64,000 nucleotides of DNA. Source: Portunus trituberculatus. Lineage: Eukaryota > Arthropoda > Malacostraca > Decapoda > Portunidae. Where the stretch lies: contig NC_059269.1 of assembly GCF_017591435.1 (NCBI RefSeq), positions 1,262,435 through 1,326,434 on the forward strand, in the 5' to 3' direction. The notes under the pieces are model-generated. The model did no database searches, was not told the origin of the DNA, and was given only the letters and a program-made list of their open reading frames with translations. This document shows, piece by piece, positions 45,656 to 57,242 of the stretch. Position numbers and translations under genes: made by a program. Within the stretch, counting starts at the first letter, position 1; every line of letters begins with the position of its first letter.

Positions 45656-45881
45656 TAATGGTGACAATAATGCTGACTATAATAATTATGTACCCTAAGG
45701 TACATTATTATGTACCTTAGTGAGTAAGAGTTATTGGTGGGTGGCAAGGTACAGGGAGATAAGGAGTTGGCTCCGAACAATTTATCTGGGTGCCGAGTGG
45801 CTCAGTGTCTGGCTCAGACGCTAACAGGTTGCTATCATCATTATGGCGCAAAACATATACTACTAGAATGGTGGTAATATG

Positions 45882-45885
<4 letters not shown>

Positions 45886-45948
<63 letters not shown>
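45886..45948. repeat. (TA)n microsatellite
   Basis: About 62 bp of TA that ends exactly at the left terminus of the next MITE. Confidence 0.97.
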
Positions 45949-45951
<3 letters not shown>

Positions 45952-46737
45952 TAAAACCTCAGCTCACGACCACAATTCGTTCCTAAATCCTGTTCGTCAC
46001 CTGATTTGTTTGTCCCCTGAATCAATTTTTCCCATGAGAATGTATTGAAATACCATTAATCCGTTCCAGACACATAAAAAAAATCATACTTTTGTCCATA
46101 AAACCCATTCAAAATAGACCTTTAATGTATGCATGACATGAAAGAAATAATTATAAAAAGCCTGAACTGTTTTATTTACCTAAATGCTATCAAAATGATA
46201 ATGAAATGAACAAAAAAGAAAAGGTTATTTACTTGAGAGACTGGACGTTGATGGCATGATGGAATGGAGGAGAGGAGGATGGGGAGGAAGACAAACAAGA
46301 TCCGAGAAGACAGTCATGAGAGACGACTTTGGATGTGCGCAGCATGCCACAGCTACACAACAGATGTGTAGCGTCACAAGTCAGTGCCACTATGTGGGGC
46401 CCCATTATAGCAGAGAGGATAATGCCGAGGAAGCTACAGTAGAGCGCGCCGGTAACATCACCATGCCCAGGAAAAACAGGAGAAAATCGTGGTGGCACGG
46501 AGATTATGTTATGTAATATTTTTCGTATGTTCCTGTTCCTATTTTCTTTTGTGCTTATGTTTTGTTTTGTTGTTGTGTGATAGCTGGGTTGGCTATCACA
46601 CAAACGGCTCGCCTGCCAATTAACCGCGTTTGTCCCCCGAAATATTGTTCGCCCCCTGGGTCGATATATTGACAAATTTTTTGGTTGTCTCCCGAATTGT
46701 TCGTCCTTAGAGACGTTCGTCAAGCGAGGTTTTACTG
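45949..46737. mobile_element. Pogo-like MITE with CAGTAAAACCTC ends
   Basis: A 789-bp element with ends CAGTAAAACCTCAGCTCACG and, inverted, CAGTAAAACCTCGCTTGACG. TA lies before the left end and the right end is followed by (GTAT)n and TA. Internal phrases such as TTTGTCCCCTGAATCAA and CGTTTGTCCCCCGAAATA are further sub-terminal repeats. No transposase recognised. Confidence 0.85.
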
Positions 46738-46765
46738 TGTGTATGTATGTATGTATGTATGTATG

Positions 46766-46823
<58 letters not shown>
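46738..46823. repeat. (GTAT)n then (TA)n microsatellite
   Basis: About seven GTAT units (46741-46768) running into ~55 bp of TA. Confidence 0.96.
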
Positions 46824-46825
<2 letters not shown>

Positions 46826-46829
<4 letters not shown>

Positions 46830-46873
46830 GAATTACTAATGAAATACTGCGGTATTCAATTAGTAATTCACTA
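46826..46873. repeat. 48-bp palindrome next to a TA tract
   Basis: Perfect 15-bp arms TAGTGAATTACTAAT / ATTAGTAATTCACTA with an 18-base centre that itself holds AATAC..GTATT. It starts three bases after the TA tract. 46874-47139 beyond it has no recognised feature. Confidence 0.92.
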
Positions 46874-47139
46874 TCACTCAGTGCCATGGAGTCGAGGTTA
46901 TCCTCATGGCATGAGCATATATGAATACTAAGATATGATATCCATTATAGCAGGCAATAGAGGAGTGGAAACATAATTATCATGAAAGACAACACGCAAG
47001 CTAAAAGGGTCACAAGAAGAAGAAGAAGCGGCCGAGTCGCCGCAAGTCTCTGCCTCATCTGTGGGCAATCTCATGTCTGCTTTATTTTTTGGCATTCCAT
47101 GTAAGATTTCACTTCTCCGTCACCTGTAGCATCATGATC

Positions 47140-47868
47140 AAGATCAAGATCACACGCACCACTCACTCCCCAGTCAGAACATAGCAGCGTCACCAGCAGC
47201 TCATCTTCCCTAGTTCAACTTACCACCAAAACGCCCTGCAATATGGCCTAACGTTCCTAAGAAGACCAGGAAGTGTCTTACTCTCAAAGTGAAGCTGGGT
47301 ATTATTCACAGACAAGAGAGAAGCCAGAAAACTAATAACATTGCTTACCACCATCTTGACTCCATCTACTGTCTACTATTTTCAAGTCGGCAGACTCTAT
47401 TAAGAAGGCTGGTGAGACCGCATCTTCCTTGAAAGCTAAAAGAACCACCTGAACTCGTGACTCTACAATGGATAAAATGGAAAGCCTTGTGGAAATGTGG
47501 TACATAAGTTTTGTATGCGGTACCATGATGCGCACTTTGTTTACATTCCACAGGTTGCCGGTTAGTATATTTCCCATTTCACTCTCCCTCCTTTCATAAA
47601 GTTAAGATCATCAACATTATAAAGTTACGTACATACATACATTAGTGTACATTATAATGACTTAAATTAAACTACCTACATGTTTAACTTCATAATTTTC
47701 ACTTTCATTAAACCTTTTACTGTACTATGATGCACTCTCGCTTTGCTTACTCTCAATGGAAGTTCAAATCAGGGGTTAAACTTGTTATAATCGGTTCGCT
47801 TAACGAAGTTTCGTTTAACGAAGTGTTTTTTTAGGAACGTAACCCCTTAGTTAAGCGGGGTTTGCCTG
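47140..47868 (-). mobile_element. Pogo-like family A element, lacking one end
   Basis: Inverse copy of 43159-44080 from the ACACGCACCACTCACTCC region to the terminus GCGGGGTTTGCCTG, followed by TATA. The first ~200 bp of the other end are missing. Contains the degraded N-terminal transposase region (CCACCAAAACGCCCTGC, then a frame with SRVQVVLLAFKEDAV on the other strand). Confidence 0.82.
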
Positions 47869-47873
47869 TATAA

Positions 47874-48521
47874 GACAGTAACACCACCTCGAGAGGTGGT
47901 GTTCCCAGCAACCTCAGAGCAACCTCTTTACCGTCCCTCAAGCGTTCATGGATGCCATTTCGTGGCAGGAGATTGCTCTGACGTTAAAGTTTCTTGGATT
48001 CACCTCCCCCTCTTCTCGTGCCTCATTTGCAGTCTGCCAGCTCTGAGTACAGACGGAATCTCTTCAATCTGCCTATAATTCAACAAGATGGCCCCAAAAC
48101 GTCCTTCACCTTCTTCTGCATGTTGGGTTATTTTTGATCAGTGGATTTTTGATAAAGTGGTAAATCTCAAAGGAAGATGGTGACTGACTGTGGTGTGAGT
48201 GGTGAAGGCAGTGACGCAGTGAGTGTTGTGGTTACGTATTCTTTGTTTTGTTAGTTTTCTCTTATTATTTTCTGTTTTCTCTTATTATTTCTTGCTTTTC
48301 CCTTTACTTTAAATACATTTCTAGTATTTAGAATGGTAAATAATAAACATGTTAATTTAGCCAAATAAATAAAGTATTTTGTACAAATTTTTTTGGACCA
48401 CATCCCACATCCCCCCTATTATCTATTGTTTCTTATGAGAATTACATGTTTGTTTTATGCGAATTTTGATATACGCGATGCCTCTTGGAATGCATCTATC
48501 ACGTAAATCGAGACTTACCTG
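47874..48521 (+). mobile_element. Pogo/Tigger-like element, right part (CAGGTAAGTCTCG end)
   Basis: Right end reads CGTAAATCGAGACTTACCTG followed by TATATA, the complement of a Tigger-like CAGGTAAGTCTCGATTTACG terminus. The plus strand at 48078 reads MAPKRPSPSSACW, the usual first residues of a Tigger transposase, then loses frame. The left end was not found. A small hairpin AACACCACCT/AGGTGGTGTT lies at 47880-47903. Confidence 0.6.
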
Positions 48522-48527
48522 TATATA

Positions 48528-48816
48528 CAGGCAACCCCCGCTTAACGAAGGTTCACACAACAAAATTTCGCTACAACGAAGGTTTAATTTTACTACCATA
48601 TGCTCATTTAACAAACACCAAACTCGCTTTAACTAAATTTTATCCAGGTAATTTTTTCCAAGTTTTTTTCCAAGTTTCCAAGTTTGTATCACGCAAGCCT
48701 ACAAGCTTTTGAATAATCCAGGAGCTGCCAATACTAAGGTCTGCCTCAGGAGAAATCCTGGGACACCTGTGGGATCAAGATCAAGATCAAGCTTCTCGTG
48801 GACAACACGCGCACCA
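48528..48816 (-). mobile_element. Pogo-like family A element, first part (split by LINE)
   Basis: Begins CAGGCAACCCCCGCTTAACG six bases after the previous element's end and follows family A up to GACAACACGCGCACCA. Compared with 43159-44080 it has ~80 extra bases, including repeated CCAAGTTT and GATCAA units. The rest of the element resumes at 53426. Confidence 0.85.
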
Positions 48817-48857
48817 AACAATGGTGCGGCGTGAGGTGAGACACGCAACATCAGGCT

Positions 48858-49760
48858 GTGGCTGTCGGGTCAGAATTTGTCATTAATATGGCAGAGGCAG
48901 AGGCTCTTTATGGGCAAGGAAGGCGGAGACGTGTGTGTAATGGTTGCGAGTATCAGAGAGTTTTGAACAGAGAGGGTTTGTGCGGGAGTTGTGAAGATAT
49001 GAAGAGTGCAGAAAAGGAAGCATGTGGCCGATGCAACAGGAAGGTTAGGTGCAATGAGGATGGCATGCAGTGCGACGATTGTGAGGTATGGTACCATATT
49101 AAATGTGAAAAGGTGGATGCCGAGTTATATGAAATGCGCAAGAAACATAAGAAGATGCTGTGGTTTTGTGCTGATTGCACACCTGCAGTAAAAAAAACAC
49201 TGAGACAGGCAGAAAAAGTAATGGAAGAAAATGAACAGCTAAAAAAGGAGATGAAAGATTTAAAGCAGCACCAAACTAGGATGAACAAAAGGGTAGAAGT
49301 CATTGAAAAGAAATGGAGTGAGAAAGGAGAGGTAGAAGATCAGGGAGACCTGAGGCAAGAGATAGATAAGTGGAAAAAGATGAATGAAACTCTATGGTTG
49401 ATGGAGGAAAGGACGAAAAGAAGAGAAGAGGAAATGGTGAAAGCAGTGACGGGAAAAGTTATTGAAGAGCTAGAAGAAAAAACTGAAAAAGAAAGAGGAA
49501 AAAGAATATAATAGTATTTAACCTGAAGGAAAGTGAGAAGAGTGAGGCAAAGGAGAGAGAAAAGGAGGACAGAGAAGTTTGTGAGCATGTATTTCATGAG
49601 AAGTTAGGGGTGGAAGGAGCACAGGTGAAGGTGTACAGAATGGGAATGAAAGTGAGAGGGAGTAAGAGGCCCCTAATAGTATGTCTGTGTGATGTATATG
49701 ATAAATGGGAGGTGGTGAAGAGGGGTAGACAGCTGAGAGACTGTCATGAGGAAGACAAGT
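48858..49760 (+). pseudogene. ORF1 with PHD finger, coiled coil and RRM-like domain
   Basis: Residues 20-60 hold cysteine pairs (VCNGCEYQ, LCGSCEDM). A PHD-type finger follows: CGRCNRKVRCNEDGMQCDDC, EVWYHIKCEKV and WFCADC, a C4HC3 pattern. Next is a long coiled coil (KVMEENEQLKKEMKDLKQHQ). The 217-codon frame ends at 49511, but a one-base shift continues IIVFNLKESEKSE, VKVYRMGMKVRGSKRPLIV, an RRM-like domain as in other LINE ORF1 proteins. PHD-bearing ORF1 proteins are known in CR1-group elements. It would bind element RNA; a chromatin-reading role is only a possibility. ATG 48888 (MAEAEAL) may be the true start. Confidence 0.82.
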
Positions 49761-49950
49761 AAAATCAGGATTGCCCCTGACAAAACTAAGAAAGAGAGAG
49801 AACAAGATGCAATGCCAAAGGAAAAGTTGCAAGAGAAAAGAAGACAAGGAGGCCAGTGGAAAATACAGCGGGGAAAAATTGAGAGTAGGAGAAGGCACTG
49901 GTGGGGACTGAAATACAGGTGTACGGGACAAAGAAATAAGCGAAAAGAGT

Positions 49951-52900
49951 GTAAAAATTACGGTAATAAATATACAAGGGCTAACACAAACTAAAGCAAA
50001 AGAAGTAGAAGAGTTAGTGAGTGATGATAGTATAGTTTGCTTAACAGAGACCCAGAAGAAGCTAAGAGATATAAACTTCAGTGATAACTGTGTGATAGTA
50101 GGTAATATGAGAGAGGAGCAAGATAGAAAGGGAGGAGGACTAATGGTGCTATATAGGAAGGATACAGGAGTAGAGCTAGAGAAGATACCAACAAAATGTC
50201 CGGATATATTGCACACAAAAGGGAAAATGAGAGGATGGGAGATGAGACTAGTATTAGTTTACCTGAGTGTTAATGATCCAGCGAGAAATAATAATATTAA
50301 GCTAGAAATGGAAAGGATAATAAATGGAAACTCTCACCCGCTCTTAGTCATGGGTGATTTTAATGGACATGTGGGCTTCAAAGGGGAGCAGAAGGTGAAT
50401 ATAAATGGAGAAATAATTTTGGAAATGATGGAAAAATATAGCTTGATAATGTTAAATGATGATTGCAAATGCACAGGAGAGTTCACATGGAGCAGAAATG
50501 AACAAAGGAGTGTTATTGATTATGTATTGGCAACAAATCAAGTCTATAGGAAATTCAAGAGCATGCATATAGATGAAGAGAAGGAAATTTTTGACATGTC
50601 AGACCACAATCTAATTGAAGTGGAGCTAATAATAAAAGAGGAGAAGAAAAAATTTGAGAAAAAAGAGTGGGTTGTGAAGGAGTATTATAAAACAGACAAA
50701 AATTTCTTAGAAAGATTTCAGATGTGCATGGAAAGCCAGGCGCTAAATAAGGAAGTGGAGAACATTGAAAAATTGGAGTCACTAATAAAAGAAACAGCAG
50801 AGAAGGTGCTAAAAGGAAAATATAGGAGAAGAGGAGAAAAGAATAGCAAGAACACAGAGCCTGTATGGATAAATGATGTAATTAGGAAAGAAATAAAAGA
50901 AAGGAGATTAAATAGGATGAGGAGAAATGCAACAAATGAAGAAGAGAGGGAAAGGTGGAAGGAGTTATACCTAAAGCAAAAAGAAAGGGTACATGTGCTA
51001 ATAAAAAAGGAGATCTGTAAACAAGAAGAGAAAACAGTCAAAGAAATTAAGGAAAGCAAGGATGGAGGAAAGAAGATGTGGGAGTACATTAAGAAGCTAA
51101 AAGGGGAAAAGATCAAGGAGAAAAATCCCCTAAAAATTTATGGAGAAGATGGGGTAGAACTGGAGCAGGAGTAGGTGGGGGAGGAGGTAAAGAAATTCTG
51201 GACCAACATATAAAGAAAATATGAAAACAATATTGAAATCTGGAATGTGAGGAAGAGAGAGGAGTATACAGGGGAGTATGAGAAAATGATCAAAGACATA
51301 GAAGAAAAACGATCAGTTAGGCTGAACGCAGTTGATGAACAAGGGACAGAAATGCAATATATACAGACTTGTGCAGTGGAGGTATGGGAACATATCGACA
51401 TGGCAAGAAGGGTGACAGGAGGAGAGGTGCAATTACAACAGAACATTATCACAGAAGAAAGAGTGGCGAGGTGTCTAGGAAAAATGAAGAGCAAACGAGC
51501 TGTGGGGACAGATAATATTAAAGGAGAAATGTACAAGGAGATAGGAAATAGCACAGTATTAAAGGAAATATTAGCAAAAGGAATGAAAAGTACATTAGAG
51601 TCAGGCCATGTACCAGCAAGCTGGAAAGAATCAAGGACAGTGATGATCCCAAAAACAAGATGCCCAAAAGCCAAGGATTTGAGACCTATTGCATTAACTA
51701 ACGTTGGGTAAAAACTAATGATGTCAATCATAAGAGATATCTTAGAAGATCATATAACAAAGAACAGGTTAGGGAAAGAAACGCAAGGAGGTTTCACAGA
51801 ACGTAGTAGAATTGAAAATAAAATTTTTGTTCTAAAATACTGCATACAAAAATCTTTCAAGATGAAAAATACGTTGATTGTAACATCAATTGATTTTGCC
51901 AAAGCATATGATAGCATAAAGAGGAGAAATTAATAGAAGTCCTGATGGAAACTAAAATAAATCCAAAATGTATTAATTTAATAGCCAATGTATATAACAA
52001 TGATAAGACCAAAATTGACCTAGTAGAGGAAGAAAAGCTGGAAATAGATGTGACAAGCGGAATAAGGCAGGGATGCACAGTGTCTACCACTCTTTTCAAA
52101 CTGATTACTTTTAAAATAATGCAACAAATAGAAGATTTAAACAAAGGCTACAGGGACAAGGAGTTTAATATAACGTTGCTTTTCTTCGTTGACGATGGAA
52201 TGTTGTTAACCAGCAGTGTGGAGGATATCAAACACGTAATAAAGAAAATGGAGTAGATAGGAAAAGAATTTGGGTTAGAAATAAACAAAGAGAAAAGTAG
52301 AATAATAATATCTAACATGAAGGTAAGACCAGAAAATATTGAAAATATAGAAGTAAAAGATAGATTTAGATATTTAGGAATCACTATAAATGACAGCATT
52401 GATTGCTTCAAAGTGCAGAAGGAGGAAATGTTAACAAAGGGGAGAAAGCTGGCCTATATGACGAGAAGCGTAATAGCGAGAAGTTGCTCAAAACTACTCA
52501 TTGGAAAATTTTTTGGAAGAGTGTGGCACTTCCCTCCATTTTATATGGAAGTAGCATTATAGACTTTAATGAAATGGAAATTAGTAAGCTGCAGAGGATA
52601 GAAAATGGGGTTTTCCGGCAAATTTTAGGAGCACCAAGCTATACACCTATAGCAACCCTGAGGGGGGAAGTTGGAGCATCTACGTAGTGTGAGTTCAAGA
52701 GCGAGGGAAGGGCAGCTACAATATCTAAGATATCTACTGGTGGAAGGAAAAGACTTGGTGAGAAGGGTAGCAGAGGAGTTGGTGGAAAGTAGGCAAGGGA
52801 GATGGATAAAAAGAGTGGCACAGGAGCTAAAAGATCTGAGAGAATTAAGACTACTGAAAAGAAGCATACAAAATGAAACAAAGGAAAGTATATCAAGCAT

Positions 52901-53213
52901 AATGAAAACTAGGGACACACAGGCATGGCGAGAAACATTAAATAATAAAACTAGTGTAACTCTGTACAAAGAACACAGAAAGAAGATTGGAGGGCAAGAT
53001 GAGGTATACACTAATGACATAGCATCAGATATCCTATTTAAATGTAGAACAAACAGCCTAAAATTAAATGATAGGAAAAGATTTTCAAATGAAAGCACAG
53101 ACTGTTGGCTGTGTAGTGGTGAAAACGAAAACTTAGCCCACTCTGGTGCCCTGCCTATGCCACAGAAAGACAGAAAAATAAAACATTACAGCAGGAAAAT
53201 ACTGAAAAAATAA
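49951..53213 (+). pseudogene. ORF2 (endonuclease and reverse transcriptase) of PHD-type LINE
   Basis: Endonuclease: ITVINIQGLTQTKAKEVEEL, VCLTETQKK, RKGGGLMVLY, LLVMGDFNGHVGFKGEQ, SVIDYVLATN and SDHNLIEVEL, so the catalytic residues are present. It is open to a TAG at 51172. After more stops in the same frame comes RAVGTDNIKGEMYKEIG, WKESRTVMIPKTRCPKAKDL, RPIALTNVG, SIDFAKAYDSIKRR, SGIRQGCTVSTTLFKL and LFFVDDGMLLTS, an FVDD in place of the common FADD. Frameshifts at ~51930 and ~52490 follow. The end has CWLCSGENENLAHSG, a zinc-knuckle-like motif. Confidence 0.85.
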
Positions 53214-53425
53214 TAGGGGATCTGCTTTTTAATAATACAGACATTCAAGGAACAAAAACAACTCTGCAAAAATTTTGGAATGTAAGACAAAAAAAGATCA
53301 AGGAAATAGAAGACGATAACAGAAACCAATAAGTGAAAGAAGAAAAGACCCCGACAGCCAAAAAAATACGTCAGGGAGAGCCGATACAAAGGCATCTCTC
53401 CCGACCTATAACTCAACTCAACTCA

Positions 53426-54136
53426 ACCACTCACTCACCTATTCAAAACAATAACAGCATCAGCAACAGCTCATCTTCCCTCGCTCAACTTACCACCATA
53501 ACACCTGTAATATAGCCTAACGTTCCTAAGAAGACCAGGAAGACTCTTACTCTCAAAGTGAAGCTGGATATTATTCATAGACACGAGAGGCAAGAAAACT
53601 ATAGCATTGCTCGTCACCATCTTGCCTCCATTTACTGTCTCTACTATTTTCAAGTCAGCAGACTCTATTAAGAAGGCTGGTGAGACCGTATCTTCCTTGC
53701 GAGCTAAAAGAACCACCTGAACTCGTGACTCTACAATTGATAAAATGGAAAGCCATGTGGAAATGTGGTACATAAATTTTGTATGTGATACAATGATGCG
53801 CCCTTTGTTTACATTCCACAGGTTGCCAGTTAGTCTTTCCCATTTCACTCTCCCTCCCTTCATAAATTTAAGATCATCAACATTATAAAGTTACGTACAT
53901 ACATACATACATTAGTGTACATTATAAAGACTTAAATTAAACTGCCTAAATGTTTAACTTCATTTTTTTACTTTCATTAAACCTTTCACTGTGATATGAT
54001 GCACTCTCGCTTTGTTTACTCTCAATGGAAGTTCAAGTCAGGGGTTAAACTTGTTATAATCGGTTCTCTTAACAATGTTTCACTTAACGAAGTGTTTTTT
54101 AGGAACGTAATCCCTTCGTTAAACGGGGGTTGCCTG
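53426..54136 (-). mobile_element. Pogo-like family A element, second part (split by LINE)
   Basis: Continues the copy that starts at 48528, from CCACTCACTCACC to the terminus AACGGGGGTTGCCTG followed by TATA and a TA microsatellite. The minus strand holds degraded N-terminal transposase text. Confidence 0.85.
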
Positions 54137-54141
54137 TATAC

Positions 54142-54142
<1 letters not shown>

Positions 54143-54201
<59 letters not shown>
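54143..54201. repeat. (TA)n microsatellite
   Basis: About 58 bp of TA linking the right end of family A to the left end of family B. Confidence 0.97.
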
Positions 54202-54205
<4 letters not shown>

Positions 54206-54486
54206 TAAAGTCCCAGGTTACGTCGGTCTCGAGTTATGTCAAACTCGTAGTTACGTCAGTCCACTATAGGGCAATTTAAGATTAAAAAATTGAAAATTTA
54301 TATATTGTAAAGCGCGGGATTTATTGTTATTGTTGGCCGCCAGGCGTCACTAGTGGTTACCCGCCACACCGCCTGCCTCACGCTTGAATACAATAACACC
54401 ATGCCTCAGTTCCACCACACCGTCGCCCCTGGCAAGTGTTATCCTACTTCTGCGTTTACTGATTCAAGTTCTTAGTATCTTGCTCA

Positions 54487-54609
54487 ATGGCACAAAAGAG
54501 AAAACTCCTTAGTGACAGCAGTGATGCTAAGAAAAGGAAAACCATGACGCTACAAGAAAAAGAGGACATAATTAAAAGACATGAGAAGGGAGGCAGCAGC
54601 TGTGTGTGA
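54487..54609 (+). pseudogene. Truncated Tigger/pogo transposase N-terminus
   Basis: Forty codons, MAQKRKLLSDSSDAKKRKTM then LQEKEDIIKRHEKGGSSCV and TGA. Same length and stop as at 7388-7510, so the truncation is ancestral to both family B copies. Confidence 0.7.
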
Positions 54610-54679
54610 GGGAGTGAAGAAGAAAATGGGAAGCCCGTTACCATGACAACGGGAAGGTTGACGACCTTGAGGGCTCGGG

Positions 54680-54950
54680 CACCCATCACAACAATAACAA
54701 CTCTGGAGCCTTTGCCTGGGCCACACGACACTCGCAGCTGACTTGCAGCGTCTGCGCCTGTCTGCTGATCCCTATTGCCCTTTCCTATTGCATTTCCTGC
54801 TCTCCTGCCCATGCTTCTACTCCCACCGCACTGCACTACTCTCCCAGCTGTCCGCCCTGGGCGTCACAACATTCGACCTGCCCACCCTCCTGGCAGCCTC
54901 AGGCGTCCACCCCTCTCGGCAACCTGCAGTCCTTCGCGTTCGTGGCGCTA
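54680..54950 (+). pseudogene. LINE C-terminal fragment carried inside family B copy 2
   Basis: Encodes MQRLRLSADPYCPFLLHFLL, PCFYSHRTALLSQLSALGV and TFDLPTLLAASGVHPSRQPA. GC-rich compared with the element around it, which supports a foreign origin. See 7050-7300 for the other copy. Confidence 0.7.
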
Positions 54951-55160
54951 ATCAAAAAGCAAAAACAAGCTTGTGTTTCATATTCCTACATAGTTGTAAA
55001 TAATATAACAATATAACCTTTTACTTACCTGAATGACCATAAACAATAATTGGTTGAAAACTCGAAAATATGCTTTGAAATGTACGGCAACTCGAGTTAC
55101 GTACAAAATCAACTTACATCATGTTTCAGGAACGTAACTCTGACGTAAACCTAGACCTTA

Positions 55161-55288
<128 letters not shown>

Positions 55289-55524
55289 CCAGATAAGTAC
55301 TGATGCACCATGCTGGAAATAATTATTCTATAATTTTTATTTTTTTTTTATGATACCAATAGATTAGTTTACCAAGAATATTAACGTTTTCTCTGGTTTG
55401 TCATCTTCAGAAAATAGCATTGAGAAGACAGACTATAATGTTTTATATAAAATTTGTGAGGGTTTATTTCTTTTTATACATACCAATTATGAAGAATCAC
55501 TTACCATCATCATTATTTCTGTTG

Positions 55525-55622
<98 letters not shown>

Positions 55623-57242
55623 GCCTGTAAGTCAGATGTTTCCCCACTCTTCTCCAGCCCAGATATGGTGGCAGGAGCTGTTTTCTGTTGTCCACACTAA
55701 AGAGGTTAAACACTTTTAAACATTCCTTCAGCGTGCCAAGTTTCACCTTCCCTGGTTTCGTAAGCATCTTCCTCTGGTGTTTTGAGACACTGCCAGAAGG
55801 CTAATGGTGCATTTACATCAAGCAAATTGAATGAATTCAATTCATGAAGAATCATTTGAATTGAGTAATTTTGAATCTGCATAGTTCCAACCGAATGATT
55901 CACATTCAGATGATTCAGTACCAAGGCAGCCTACGGGAATTATGGATGTATTAGCTTTTGCAGAAATATCAGTGTTACAGTGGCTGAGGAAGCGTAGGCG
56001 TAGGCATTGGCAACGATATGGGTGCATGCCATTAATCACAGAAATCCTGAATTCGGGAGCTTGGACATTTGTTCCCAGATTTGGTTAATAATTCGGAGAG
56101 ATTTTAGGATTTCTGTAGGATAACCACAAATTTCTAATTAATGTCTTAAGTACACTATTGTACTGTATATTTATTTTTTAATCATAAAGTTATCACTTTT
56201 CATGCTAAAAATGCTTTTTTCAAGAGAAATCACCCAAATCAAAATTTCACGGCCACTGAAACTCACAATGTACTGGGGAAACTATGATATTAATTTACAT
56301 TGAATTCTTATAAAAATGAGCAATGTATTGAGGTTGGAATTGTGGTATGGAGAGGGATTACTCTACAGTTTTCATGTCCTTTTATTACATTTAACAATTT
56401 TGCATTATCAGCTGACAAACTGAAATGCCACCCCAAAAAACCCTAATTCAATTTTTCTATTGTTTGAAATAAGAAAAAATATTTATGAATAATAAGTATT
56501 ATATAAACACTGGAAAACATAATAAAAATGTAAATAAATAAACTGGTTTTATAAAGCATATTTTTCTTGGAGATCAGATGACTCAACTCAGGCTAACGGA
56601 AGATGCTGGCAGAGTTGGAGGGTGGAGGAAACAGGCAGAGGATATGGAAGGAATTTACTTTGTTTTGTGCTTTTTCAATTGCTTTTGTTTGCCAACATAC
56701 TCTCACTTAATAGCTTAATTCAACTTACTACCATGAAACAAATAAATGTAGTGAATCTTTAGCAACACTGCTCACTAATAACATGGATGCAGCCACTGTT
56801 ATACTTGCCAGAGAAGTGAGTGACTACATGCTTGGGTAAGACTAAAATTGCAGCATAACCAGTCATAAAGCAGGTATGAGGTAGTAAAAAAGAATGATCC
56901 TAAAAGCAAGTTATCATGTAATGGTAAATTGTATATCTGGGAGGACCTGTATGTCAAAAAATTTAGATAACTAAACAGATCCCAGCCCCCAAATGTCTAG
57001 CAGTCTCCTCACACTGACAGAGTATTGTGCTGATTGTAAAACAAATTCCTCAGACATGCACTGTTAAAGAAATGTGGTACCTTATTCAATATTTGGAAGA
57101 ATTGTTTTTGAAAAGATGCAAACATGCATTTGTTACTACACATACTATTACCCATAACTATTAATTATTGCTTAAACCCTCACCTCACAGCAAAGTTACA
57201 TAATGTCCATTAGCTCGCAAGAGAACAACGAAAGAAAAGAAC
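55289..57242. other. No gene seen; contains a (GA)n tract
   Basis: AT-rich, apparently unique sequence except for the GA microsatellite at 55528-55620. Around 55810-55920 there are many GAATTGAATGAATTCAATTC-like phrases in both orientations that could be a small MITE end. I searched the minus strand for further WDTC1 exons and saw none. Confidence 0.45.
55528..55620. repeat. (GA)n microsatellite
   Basis: About 92 bp of pure AG. Confidence 0.98.

Larger units (their letters stand above)
48817..53425 (+). mobile_element. Non-LTR retrotransposon with PHD-finger ORF1, full-length insertion
   Basis: A 4.6-kb LINE inserted in a family A element: removing it joins ..GCGCACCA to CCACTCACTC as in the uninterrupted copy. 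ACCA may be the target duplication (48813-48816, 53426-53429). It carries ORF1 (from 48858 or 48888), ORF2 (about 49951-53213), a short 3' UTR and a tail of ACTCA repeats. It differs from all other LINEs in the window. Stops and frameshifts in both ORFs show it is no longer active. Confidence 0.85.

Noticed and set aside
45467..45780. Leu-rich and Tyr-rich frames over the TAA repeat
   Set aside because: Low-complexity translation of a microsatellite.
45783..45835. tRNA-like text GGTGCCGAGTGGCTCAG
   Set aside because: Only an A-box-like phrase; no B box or tail was found, so not annotated.
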